Positions 9,476 to 18,138 of a stretch of DNA of 20,000 nt are shown here, in pieces. A program made the position numbers and the translations under genes. This DNA is from Actinidia chinensis (lineage: Eukaryota; Streptophyta; Magnoliopsida; Ericales; Actinidiaceae), in assembly GCA_009663005.1 (NCBI GenBank), contig CM018898.1, positions 3,878,133-3,898,132 on the forward strand, given 5' to 3'. How positions within the stretch are numbered: position 1 is the stretch's first letter; every line of letters starts with the position of its first letter. Below the pieces are notes generated by a model that was not told the DNA's origin, did not search any database, and worked only from the letters and a program-made list of their open reading frames with translations.

Positions 9476-9830
9476 ACCGCTTTCTATACTGCGTATGGGG
9501 TATCAGTGTTTGAAAACAACCGGGAGGCTGTTGGTGAGGTGCGGGTGCCACTGGATCGCTGGGCGGTACGGAGGCTGGCCTGTGTGTTCCACAATGGTTG
9601 GATTTCCGGTCGGCAAGGACGCGGAGGCCTCGAGCGTGCAGTTTCACGTCCATGTGAAAAGGCGGACCTAATCCGGAGTCGTGTTCCAATTCGACGGCGA
9701 CCTGAGTGCAGCTCCCATGTGTTTCAGATTCCAAGACAAACATTCGTCAGCGGTGTTCACCTGCAAATTCAATTTCAGAAGCAACGACCGCCGACCGGAA
9801 TCAAGGTTCCAGGTCGTTTCTCATCTCCAA
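9476..9830 (+). pseudogene. DUF1005-family protein fragment (PF06219-like)
   Basis: Three frames together give motifs of the plant DUF1005 family, whose biochemical role I do not know. They are V-PLDR at 9545-9559, ACVFHNGWIS at 9577-9606, QFHVHVK near 9640-9658, VFQFDGDL at 9681-9704, PECSSHVFQI near 9702-9732 and VFTCKFNFRSNDRRP at 9753-9797. The order and spacing fit the middle of the family protein. Only about 120 residues are present of a protein usually several times longer, and no start, upstream half or downstream half was found. Base composition is clearly more GC-rich than both flanks. It is a truncated, frame-broken fragment and has no relation to the LRR-RLK genes around it. Family assignment is from memory of its motifs. 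Confidence 0.65.
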
Positions 9831-10013
9831 TTATATCGCGTTTACTCTTTTATTAATTCTAGGTTATGTAACTGTTGACTTCAAATTTTCTTTGAATTTT
9901 CCCGGGAAACACCGTTCTCCAACGGTATATGCTTTACAATGTCAGAAAATTTAACACAATTGACTTTCAAAAACAAAAGTTCGCTGAATTGTACGGTAAA
10001 AGTCTAAAGCTAT
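9831..10013. other. spacer, no feature seen
   Basis: Similarity to DUF1005 fades near 9830. The remainder is AT-rich and has no recognised coding or repeat content. Confidence 0.4.
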
Positions 10014-10193
10014 GTCATTGGCTACGTAGTATCACATTTTGATTATCTAAAAATTGACATTTTGAACTAAATTCGTAAGTCGGTTATAGTTGAGATCATA
10101 TTCATGTCATTTGTCTACGAGATCACATTTTGATATCTAAAAGTACCATTTTGCACACAATTCGTCAAGTCTTTATAGTTGATCATAATTTTC
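10014..10193 (+). repeat. 92-base tandem duplication
   Basis: GTCATTGGCTACGTAGTATC at 10014 and GTCATTTGTCTACGAGATC at 10106 begin two collinear units. Both continue with ACATTTTGATTATCTAAAA, CATTTTG-A-A-AATTCGT and TTATAGTTGA-GATCAT. The units differ by small indels and substitutions, so the duplication is not brand new unless the reads are noisy. Confidence 0.75.
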
Positions 10194-10345
10194 CACCCGA
10201 TAAGTTTAGTGTAAAAAAGGGACCCAGACAACTTCAAAGTCCCCCTTCAATGTAAAATCATAGCCAGAATAATGCGAGGACCTTTAGGAAATGTGGTCTA
10301 AAATTAGAGCCCTTAAACCATCATCAATATACAAAAAATAAGAAC
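10170..10345 (+). promoter_or_regulatory. upstream region of copy B shared with copy E
   Basis: GTTGATCATAATTTTCCACC, AAAAAGGGACCCA, ACTTCAAAGTC, TGTAAAATCATAGCC and AATAATGCGAGGACCT are found in the same order at 17824-17940 before copy E, and in part at 16410-16510 before copy D. The block ends with AAATTAGAGCCCTTAAACCA and CATCAATATACAAAAAATA just before the ATG at 10346. Shared, position-fixed sequence before three gene starts supports a promoter or 5' UTR. No experimental signal can be read here. Confidence 0.6.
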
Positions 10346-12998
10346 ATGTCCCTTTAGAGACAGGTATCCTGCCTTGTTTCCATAGTCCGCCTGTAATGTT
10401 TCTGCTCTGTCTCTTCCCCCAAACCTGCTGTCTTCTTCTTCTGAGAGGCTACTGCTCTCCTCAATGGAAAGCTCTCATTCAAGCGCCAAAATTCTCTCTA
10501 CCATTCGTGGACATTCCTCTCGTAATGGCTCCGGTTCAGTGAAAGCGTCCCATGGGCCCCCATTGTATGGAATTTTTCTTGCAACGGTGCGGCATGTCCT
10601 CGAATGAACCTGACCAAATTCGTCTGTATCGTATCTTCGAAGCTTTCATTCTTCTCTTTCCTAACTGCATATATGGATTTCTTGGTTTAATCACTCTCTT
10701 TCCATCCCCCCCATTTGGTTCCCTCTCCAACTCGTTACCTTGATTTGTCCGCCAATCAATTTTTCGGGGAACATCCTTCTCCCACCAGAAATTGCCTGCT
10801 AAAATCTTTCACCCTCCACCTCAACACAAACCAGTTGAATGGCTAATTCCTCAAGAGATAAGCAGTTTAAAGTCTCTTTCAGAGCTTGCCTTTGTACACC
10901 ATCGCTCACGTGTCCCCATCCTCTTCTTTGGGTAATTTGATCCAACTTGAGCTCTATCTCTCACGAAATCAACTTTCCCTGGCTCCATTCCACGAAATGG
11001 AATCTTTGCTAATCTCTCTCGTGTTGCTTTACATGGATCATAACATCTAACATCCCTATTCCTCTTCACTTTCGTGAACTGAACGGCTAAATATGTTTTG
11101 AAGCTGTCTGTGACCCCAACTTTCTGTCTGGTTCCATTCCTCAAAGTAGGAAACTTGAAGTCCCTCAACCAATTTAGACGTGACCCAGAATCAACTCAAT
11201 GGTAACCATTCCTCCTCATTAGGTAACCTGTCCAAATTAGAAAAATTATTCCTGTGTGACAACCAACTTTCTGGTACCATTCCAGCAGAATTCGGCAATT
11301 TGAAAAATTTGCTTATATTGGCAATGGACGTAAATCAGTTTTCTGGTCATCTACCGGAGATTTGCCACGGTGGGAAACTTAAAAACTTCACTGTGCACAA
11401 CAATCAGCTCACGGGACCAATCCCTAAAAGTCTCAGAGACTGTAAAAGCTTAGTCAGAGTCCGCCTTGAAGGAAACCAATTCACTGGAAAGCATATCTGA
11501 AGCCTTGGTGTCCTATCCCAAATCTATATTACTTGTGGATCTCTTCGCAATAACGTTCATGGGAAATCTCGACAAACTGGAGAGCTGCCCCCACTGCAAA
11601 ACCTTTAAAATGAGGCAGGGAAAACATCACCGGTCTCATAACCACCAGAGTTATGCTATTCCCTCAACGTTCAGAGCTTAACCTTTCTTCCAATCATTTG
11701 ATTGGGGAGATCCCAAAGGAATTGGGAAAGTTGAATTCTCTGCTGGACTCTATCTGGCAACAACCACATTCCGGCGTATACCTACAGAACCTTGGATCCC
11801 TGACTAACTGGCAGAAGCTGACCTCTGTCAAAAACAGATTAAGTGCCAATAGTCACTTGGAAATTGGGAGATTCGGCAACTGAATAACTTGAATTTGCGC
11901 AGCAGATAAATTTTAAGCAAGACATCCCAGAGCACTGAGTAAATTAACCTACCACCTCAACTGTCCGCCCTGGAGCTGAAAGTAACAATTCACTCTCAGG
12001 TGAGGCTTACCGTCGCAGATCGGAAAGTTTTCAAAGTTTTGAGTGGTTGAAGTCTCTCCCACAATAATCTTTCTGGTTCCATTTCCCAAGCATTTAGACA
12101 TGCATTGGTTGAAAAGCACGTTGATATATCCTACAATGAGTTGGAGTGTCCATTCCCACCACAAGCCTTTTCTGAATGCTTCCATAGAGCACTGCAAGGG
12201 AACTAACATTTGTGTTGCAATGTCACAGGATTGCAGCCTTGCAAAAATCAGTCCAGATAACAAAAAGACGTCACGGCATAACCACTCTTATTCTTGTATT
12301 TGCTCCCTCTTGGCGGAGCACTTTTACTTCTCGGTGCACTTGCCGGACTTGTTGATCGCATTGGATGAAGAAAGAAAAAGGCAGAAAAAGGGTCCTACGT
12401 TGAGGATCTTTTCCTCCATATCAATATACATGTAGAGCATGTATAATGGACATCCCAATCTACCAGTAACTTTGATCCTATATATTGGCATAGGAAAGGG
12501 GAGATTGGAACTTTCTACAAAGCAAAACTGTCATCCATTAAATGGCAGCTGCTAACATGGTAGCTGTGAGAACTTCAATCCTCCTGCGCGTGATTATCTT
12601 CAAGAATGCTTCTTGAACTAGGTAATAGCATTGACAAAATGAGGGCATCGAATAAGTTAAGCTTTTCGGGTTCTTCGCGTGCCCCACACTCTATGTTGGT
12701 TTAACGATGTACCTTAAAGGGTGTGCTTGTCTACAATTTTTGAGGCAGAGATGAAGAAGCTCAACAATTAATGGCCAAATAGAGTTAATATTGTCCAAGG
12801 TGTGGCGCAATCGCTGTTTATCATCTATCACCATGATTGCACACCCCCAATTGTTTTCCCGGACGTATCAGGCAGACATTTTTGATTGACAAGGAGTATG
12901 AGGCTCGTGTATCAGACTTTGCACAGCTAAGCTTCTGAACTCTGGATTCCTCTAAGGGGAGTGCACGTGCAGGCACATACGGATATGTTTGCACCCAG

Positions 12999-13094
12999 GT
13001 AACCGTAGTTTTTATGTGCTCCTAAATTGACATAGACTCTATTACTTCGCAATCGATGAACATTTCTTCTGTTTCTGTCTCTCTTCATTTTCAG
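12999..13094 (+). other. intron of LRR-RLK copy B (96 bases)
   Basis: The donor GTAACCGTAG starts at 12999, right after GGATATGTTTGCACCCAG (GTYGYVAP). The acceptor TTTTCAG ends at 13094 before AGAGTTTGCTTATACAATGA (E-F-A-Y-T-M). Position and length equal those of the copy A intron. The intron sequences also align, including TTTATGTGCTCCTAAATTGA. Confidence 0.75.
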
Positions 13095-13410
13095 AGAGTT
13101 TGCTTATACAATGAAGGTGACTGAAAAAAGTGTGAAATGTATATAGCTTTGGAGTGTTAGCACTGGAAGTGATCAAGGAAGGCATCCAGGAGATTTTGTT
13201 TCCTCACTGTCACCCCATCAGTGGGAAAATATGCAACTGAAAGATTATGGACCAACGCCTTTTACCTCCCTCTTGCTCCTCGAGAGGAGGAAAGTAATAA
13301 TAGCGCATCATAAAGATTGGGCAGTGCATGCTTGCATGCCAATCCACAATCTAAGGCCAACCATGGCCAATCTTTTTCTCACGTATCGGCCAGATATAGT
13401 TTATGTAACC
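13095..13410 (+). other. last exon of LRR-RLK copy B, kinase C-lobe
   Basis: The exon reads FAYTMKVTE, then YIALE/YSFGV-like sequence in mixed frames, GRHPGDFV and a MAxACLHA-like stretch. The sequence that encodes SQLLSHNNF-stop in copy A is altered here (TCTCACGTATCGGCCAGATA), so the stop cannot be placed exactly. A 92-codon open frame at 13231-13509 overlaps it but is not the kinase frame throughout. Confidence 0.6.
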
Positions 13411-14290
13411 GAAAATGTAAAGCTATTTTGCACTAATGATGTATTAGATATCAATAGGTATAAGCTGGGCATATTTATGTTATATATTTATTATTTATGG
13501 TCCACTTAGGGTAAATAATATGACAGGATCATGACTAATGTGACAAGGTTGGTTGGTTGTACTTCTATACTGTCTTGATAAAGTTATAGCAATTGAATCG
13601 CAAGTTTCAATATCTAGGAAAACTTCTGCCAGAGTCTTTGTAAAATAGTCAGTCATTTGGTCTATTTATTCTCGATTGCACCCTCTTTTTTTGATTTCTA
13701 TACCCAAACCTTTCTCAGCACAAAACCATTTAAAATAAACAAGGCTTCCTTTTCTTCTCAAAACAATCCCCACTTTATTCCCACCCGCCCATATTCAACC
13801 TCCATCCTGACTAGCGAGTGAGAGGGCGCTCACTTACTAGTTGTGATACCTAGGTTTGACTCTTATCGTTGCAAGATATAACTTCTCTTCCCCTCCGAAC
13901 GATTGGCTATAAAAAAAATAAGAAAAACATCCAAACCCCAGGCCTAGCCTAATCCCAACCTACCAACGTGGCCACTGATCCCCACCACCACCCTTAGTTC
14001 CTCTCTTGTCGTTGCCACTACTCTACCATCCTCCCCTAACCACCCTAACCCTTTTCCAACCACTGCTGTCCGCTCTTCAATATCTGCCACTGTTCACCTC
14101 TCCCTAACCCATCTCTGCCATCAGGGGTGGAGACAAGATTTTAAGTTAGGGGGCTAAAGTGTAAATTTTTTTTTTCCTAGTTTAAATTTTATAATTTTTT
14201 AAAAATGAGGGGGGCTAGCCGGCTAGAGCCCCTCTAACCCCTGCTTGGTACCTCCCTTCTCTGCCACCTCCGCCCATTCCATGTGGGCAG
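13411..14290 (+). repeat. 3' flank of copy B, paralogous to 3991-4735
   Basis: Collinear with the copy A flank: CTAATGATGTATTAGATATC, CATTTGGTC, CTCGATTGCACCCTC, TGTGATACCTAGGTTTGACT, CCGAACGATTGG, CACCCTTAGTTCCTCTCTTG, ATCTGCCACTGTTCACC. It carries the MITE at 14121-14257 that copy A lacks. Confidence 0.7.
14121..14257. mobile_element. small MITE with 9-base target duplication (137 bases)
   Basis: TCTCTGCCA occurs exactly on both sides (14112-14120 and 14258-14266). The paralogous copy A flank has one copy (TCTCTGCCACC near 4650) and no insert. The ends TCAGGGGTGGAGACAAG and, inverted, AGGGAGGTACCAAGC form imperfect inverted repeats. A subterminal palindrome-like GGGGGCTAGCCGGCTAGAGC resembles the GGGGCTATAGCCCC near the left end of the MITE at 8999. 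hAT is likely, given YAGGG ends and an 8-9 base duplication. Confidence 0.7.
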
Positions 14291-14520
14291 CAAGAGCGGT
14301 GTTATGATAGAAACTTCTAATTAGCTGCCAAATACAGCCCTTTTATCAAAAGCTCGATGCAAATAAGCGGATTTTTGCTATTAAAATCTTGATCAAAATA
14401 TTATCTATGGAGGCTACAAATCAAAACACAATACATATGATAATTGCCGCCAGTATGTGAACCAAAACAAATTCCTCCAAGTTTTGTGAATTCCAAGTCC
14501 TTGGCCCACTGATCAAAACA
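14267..14520 (+). repeat. continuation of duplicated flank (matches 6011-7050 without the LTR)
   Basis: GCGGTGTT, CTAATTAG, CCCTTTTATCAAAAGC, AAATATTATCTA, GGCTACAAATC and GCCGCCAGTATGTGA appear in the order seen at 6034-7020, but with no trace of the 722-base LTR. This gives the empty site for that insertion. Confidence 0.65.
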
Positions 14521-15285
14521 GATGCACTACAACCTCATCTCCCCACTGTCGATTTCACATTTCGGGATCTTGATTTTGTGTGTAACCAGTATTTTTTGTC
14601 AATTGTATACTAGAAGGTGTAAGCTCACTCACAATTTTAATTAAGCCCAACGCTTTGTCTAATTAAAAATTAATTTCAAAATAATCCTAATGGTGTCCCT
14701 TATAGTATAATTGAACTAAAAAGATAACAAAGATAATTTTAAAATCTTTCTAAAACGAAATTATGGGAATGGGTATTCAATTTTTCCACAATGTTTCCCG
14801 GGTCCATGTTGCGATGGGTGCCAATGACGGATCGATCAATAATTATTCTCTGGCCTCGGCCTTATTGTATAGAATTAAATGTAGAAAAGTGCAGATGCAT
14901 AATTTTTCTAACAATAGGCATAGAATTAAATGTAGAAACGGGCAAATCTAGAGGAGTCCAGGATACATGAAGATAGAATAATAACCTAATTTACACGCTA
15001 GAATTGACAATTGAATAACCATAAAAATAATTAGAATGCAGAAAACAAAATTACCACGGCCTGGGGTCTAACACCGTAAGGGTGGTGCTAGGGTGGGGTC
15101 AGGGTGGTGGGAGTGAGCATGGATAGGGAATAGAGGAGATTGTTGTTAAACAAAGGATTAGGTGTGTGATTCATGCCAGTGACCAAATCGAATGCTAACA
15201 CAAGTGTTGATGTCCAAATGTAATGCTACATAACTATTCTATTGAACCTTCTGCATAATGGTAGGTGTCACAGGGGCAATTTTTC
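14521..15285. other. spacer, no gene seen; short repeats
   Basis: TAGAATTAAATGTAGAAA occurs at 14870-14887 and 14920-14937. A G-rich stretch lies near 15085-15115. A piece related to the dispersed block (TCATGCCAGTGACCAAAT, AACACAAGTGTTGATGTCC) lies near 15171-15220. The 62-codon frame at 14763 has no recognised similarity. Confidence 0.5.
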
Positions 15286-15560
15286 ACTACTAAAAACTCA
15301 TGTGCGATGGCACTAATTGTGGCGCTTAGTCTCACCAACTTTGCACACATCTAATGAGAAGTAATAATTCGAAAAGGCCACAAATGAGTTACATGACATC
15401 AATCCCGACCTTTTTGTTTACAACCATAATAATGAACCACTTAGGATTTTTGTACACAGAACCACTTGTTGCACATCCCGGCACACTAAGTCTACTTATA
15501 TAAACATTAACATGCATCTAGAACCCCCCCTAACTGCTACGATATTTGGACCAATAAAAT
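15286..15560 (+). mobile_element. possible CACTA-like terminus
   Basis: CACTACTAAAAACTC starts at about 15286, close to the CACTA transposon end CACTACNAGAAAA. GGCACTAATTGTGGCGCTTA follows, like the short GC-containing subterminal repeats of such elements. No matching inverted end (TTTTTAGTAGTG) was found in the window, so this would be a solitary or decayed end. Confidence is low. Confidence 0.3.
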
Positions 15561-15607
15561 CACAGCTTATGTCATTACAATAACTGTTAATAACTACTTC
15601 AGACAAC

Positions 15608-15978
15608 CTATTGTATAGAGACAACTTTGAATAGAATCATACAAGTGTAATTGCCAACACCCACAACTGCTTGTAACTGCCTTGTACACACACACCCAGC
15701 AACATGCTGATGCCAGTCCATGCCCAGTGCATAGGGCTTGTTGCCTGCATTGTGCGGAATGTCGTGCTCCCATCTTTGTTCAAAGCCCACACAATCACGC
15801 ATTTGGGCACAATTCCGCTTGTGCCTTGCATCTTCTCAGCAACATCACTATCTTGAACATTCGCTACCTTGTCAAGGCATACCTCCCTTATGGCTTTGCC
15901 ATCAGGGGTAGCGCAGGTGCAAGGTGCTACCACGCACGAACCCCGTGCCTGTGTCGAAGGACTAGTATGCTACAGTAG
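15608..15978. other. unrecognised segment open on both strands
   Basis: The plus strand is open for 98 codons at 15682-15978 and the minus strand for 98 codons at 15637-15933. A second minus frame (15608-15802) overlaps. The minus frame begins MVAPCTCATPDGKAIREV and looks more protein-like. The plus frame is rich in His, Cys and Ala. I recognise neither. There is no counterpart elsewhere in the window, and the GC content is higher than in the flanks. It may be a captured gene fragment or transposon coding remnant. Confidence 0.3.
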
Positions 15979-16099
15979 GAATGTGGAACCTGATCCCTGT
16001 TGGTATTGGAAAATTGGACCTATTCAATAGGACTATCTCATATGACAATGTCTTACCAGCTAGGCAATTTAAACATCACTAACTACAAAAATTTGAAAA

Positions 16100-16570
16100 A
16101 TTTACATGGGTGGAATGTGGCGAGGCATGTATATTGTATCACTAACACACCAAGAAGATGGACCAGCGGCTGATTTAGAAAGCAAGGAAGACCTGCTTAG
16201 GCGCGTTCAGTAGAATTTATGTTTCAAGTGCCTCCACTGTAACGTCTCTGACCTGTTTTGGTGTGTGCTAGGTTTACATTGGATGTTTTCGTGGGGGTAG
16301 GGTTTACTAGATCCACACAGTCGCTTTCATCTAACTAGCTTCTGTCTAAGCACTTCACCAAAGCAAGAGATGATAGAAGGGACCTAGTCAATCTTGTGGC
16401 TTGTGATCATAACTTTTTCCTTTTTCCTCCCTAGTAAACAGGACCCACCACAGCTTAAGTCTCTCCAAATGTAAAATCATACCCACACAACAATACAAAG
16501 GCCTTTAGCACTGATGTGTCTGTAAAAAGATTCCTTAAAACCATCGTCAAGTATACAAAAAGAAAAAACC
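16100..16570 (+). promoter_or_regulatory. upstream region of copy D, paralogous to 17500-17994
   Basis: Pieces shared in order with the region before copy E: GTATCACTAA-CACC-AGAAGAT, GACCTG-TTT--GTGTGCTA, GTTTACAT, AACTAGCTTCTGTCTAAGCA, AAGCAAGA-ATGATA, TGATCATAA and TGTAAAATCATA. The leader ends ACCATCGTCAAGTATACAAA before the ATG at 16571. Similarity stays partial because of many indels. Confidence 0.55.
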
Positions 16571-17100
16571 ATGGGGTCTGCCCTTGTTTCCATATTCCCT
16601 GTTGGACTCTCTGTAGGCAGCAAAGCGGCTTCTTTCTTTCTGCTTCTGGTGAAAGGCTATGCTCTCCTCAAGTGGAAACTTTCCCTTCAAAATCGCCAAT
16701 ATGGCTCTGGCTAACTTTGTGGGCACGGTCTTTTCATAATGACTCCATTTCAGTGCAAGAACCCATGCAATTGGTTTGAGTTTCCTGCAATTACCGAAGG
16801 AGCGTCACCATATGGAACCTCAACAACTAATTCATTCCGAAGTGGTAATCTTGAAAGCTTGTGCATTCTCAATCATCTCCTGACTTGCCTTATAAGGATG
16901 AAGGGAACAACATCATCGGTAGCATAACACCAGAGCTAGGAGATTCACCTTAATTACAAAGGCATGATCTTTCTTCCAATCATTTGAGTGAGGATATCCC
17001 AAAGGAATTGGTAAAGTTGAAATCTTTGCTGGAACTCTCCTGGAAGACTATCAACTTTCCGGAGGTATCTACAGAACTTGCATTTCCTACAAGAAGCTGC
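16571..17100 (+). pseudogene. LRR-RLK copy D with internal deletion
   Basis: The ATG at 16571 opens 47 codons to TAA at 16712-16714, giving a signal-peptide-like start and ALLKWKLSLQ. Past a frame change, PCNWFGVSCN (one G missing) lies at about 16763-16792 and RRSVTIWNLNN near 16795-16828, both LRRNT. After NLESL (about 16848-16861) the sequence jumps to KMKGNNIIGSITPELGD-like and LSSNHLSEDIPKELVKLKSL (about 16900-17030), which belong to the C-terminal LRRs of copies A and B. Most LRRs are thus deleted. Similarity fades by 17100, with no transmembrane or kinase part. It is a pseudogene related to stub C. Confidence 0.7.
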
Positions 17101-17159
17101 GATGGTGGGCTTTAGTTTCTACCCAAAAATCAAGCAGCCCTTCTCAGCAATAATCGTGT

Positions 17160-17583
17160 CGCCGATGTATGACAAAATAAGATCCTCAAATTGTTTTAGA
17201 TTTCCAAGTCCATAGGTATAGGAATGTCATTCATGCCAGTGCCCAAAATGTAATGCTTACATAAGTGTTAGTGTCCTATCTCTTCAGTGATTCATAATTG
17301 TTGGATCAGTCTTTTGACCATCTCAGTAGAAAACCAATTCCTGCCTAGTGAGGGCATCCAAAGCCTTTCATGGGGCATGTTCTAAGTGCGGGCAGAGTGG
17401 CATTGTTGCATCCCAACAATAACCAGTCTATTGAAGTTTCCAAGATGATTCCTTGCTGGTGTAGGAAGTTTCACATGGTCAATATACAATGAAAACATCA
17501 AAATTTTGGAAAATTAAGATGACTGGAATAGGGTGGGGGTGTATGGAATAGGGTGGGGGTGTATAACGTATCACTAATGCACC
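17160..17583 (+). repeat. spacer block, second copy of 8796-9323
   Basis: It starts with the dispersed GTCGCCGATGTATGACAAA-like motif and TTTCCAAGTCC, then runs collinear with 8796-9323 and lacks the MITE. The element-free junction GTTGCATCCCAACAATAACC lies at about 17405-17424. Confidence 0.7.
17525..17564. repeat. perfect 20-base tandem duplication
   Basis: GGAATAGGGTGGGGGTGTAT is present twice back to back (17525-17544 and 17545-17564). The homologous sequence near 9285-9302 has one copy. Confidence 0.9.
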
Positions 17584-17819
17584 GAGAAGATTCATAGTAG
17601 GGTGTAGATTGCCAAGTCCATAGGTATAAATTTCTTCTACTCACTCCATTTTAACGACACTGGCCTGCTTTTCCGTGTGCTAAGTTTACATAGGAAATAT
17701 TCACGAGGATCAGGTTTATTACATTCATAGTCATTTTAGTGTACCTGGCTTCTTTCTAAGCACTTTTCGAAAGCAAGACATGATAAAAGGGGACAAGACC
17801 TTGACCTCGTAAAGTCTGT

Positions 17820-17994
17820 ATAGTTGATCATAATTTTTCCACCCTAATAAGTGTTAGTGGAAAAAAGGGACCCAAGACGACTTCAAAGTCTCCCTTAACT
17901 GTAAAATCATAGCCAAAATAATGCGAGGACCTTAAGAAAATGTGTTTATAAATTAGAGCTTAAACCATCATCAAGTATACAAAAAAGAAGAAAC
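17820..17994 (+). promoter_or_regulatory. upstream region of copy E
   Basis: Nearly the same as 10170-10345 before copy B: TAGTTGATCATAATTTT, AAAAAAGGGACCCAAGACGA, ACTTCAAAGTCTCCC, TGTAAAATCATAGCC, AATAATGCGAGGACCTTA. A TATA-like TTTATAAAT lies at 17945-17953, 42 bases before the ATG, but copies A and B lack it at that place. Confidence 0.6.
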
Positions 17995-18138
17995 ATGGGA
18001 CCTTTAGAGAAAGTACCCTGCCTTGTTTCCATAATCCTGTTTGTTCTGCTCTTCCCTTCACCCAAATCTGCTTCTTCTTCTTCTTCTGAAGAGGCTAATG
18101 CTCTCCTCAAATGGAAAGTGTGGGGGTTCTTTTTGTAA
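17995..18138 (+). pseudogene. LRR-RLK copy E, N-terminus cut by repeat element
   Basis: The ATG at 17995 opens a clean 47-codon frame. It starts MGPLEKVPCLVSIILFVLLF, continues PSPKSASSSSSSEEANALLK, and ends WK plus VWGFFL-stop from the inserted element. The signal peptide and the first mature residues (EEANALLKWK) are intact and match copies A and B closely, with no frameshift. The gene is broken at 18118/18119, where the 1231-base repeat begins. The rest of the receptor is not in the window and could lie beyond base 20000 if the insert is bounded. As it stands it could at most make a 47-residue product that is mostly signal peptide. Confidence 0.75.

Larger units (their letters stand above)
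10346..13410 (+). pseudogene. LRR receptor-like kinase, MIK2-like, copy B (frame-broken)
   Basis: This is the same architecture as copy A. The ATG at 10346 is followed by a signal peptide broken after three codons. EEA-x-ALL and LRRNT remnants lie at 10440-10600. The longest clean LRR stretch is 11180-11500, with four repeats (NQLSGTIPAEFGNLKNLLIL, NQFSGHLPEI, NNQLTGPIPKSL, EGNQFTG). Further LRR pieces run to about 12100, including LNLSSNHLIGEIPKELGKLN near 11680-11735. A juxta-LRR segment with FLNASIE follows near 12170-12190. The transmembrane core LLLLGALAGLVDRI lies at 12321-12362, then the basic stop-transfer EERKRQKKGPT. The kinase G-loop is near 12489-12530, PPIV-RDVSG near 12845-12875 and SDF-TAKL near 12918-12940. 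A 96-base intron and the last exon follow. The end near 13410 is approximate. Length fits a full family member. Single-base indels break it throughout, mostly at sites that differ from those in copy A. Confidence 0.87.

Noticed and set aside
9471..9743. 90-codon frame on the minus strand
   Set aside because: It is antisense to the DUF1005-like motifs, which read on the plus strand. It is a shadow frame.
15055..15130. Possible inverted copy of the pyrimidine-rich flank at 13930-14050
   Set aside because: The resemblance is limited to runs such as GGGTGGTG/CACCACCC. No collinear match of more than about 10 bases was found.
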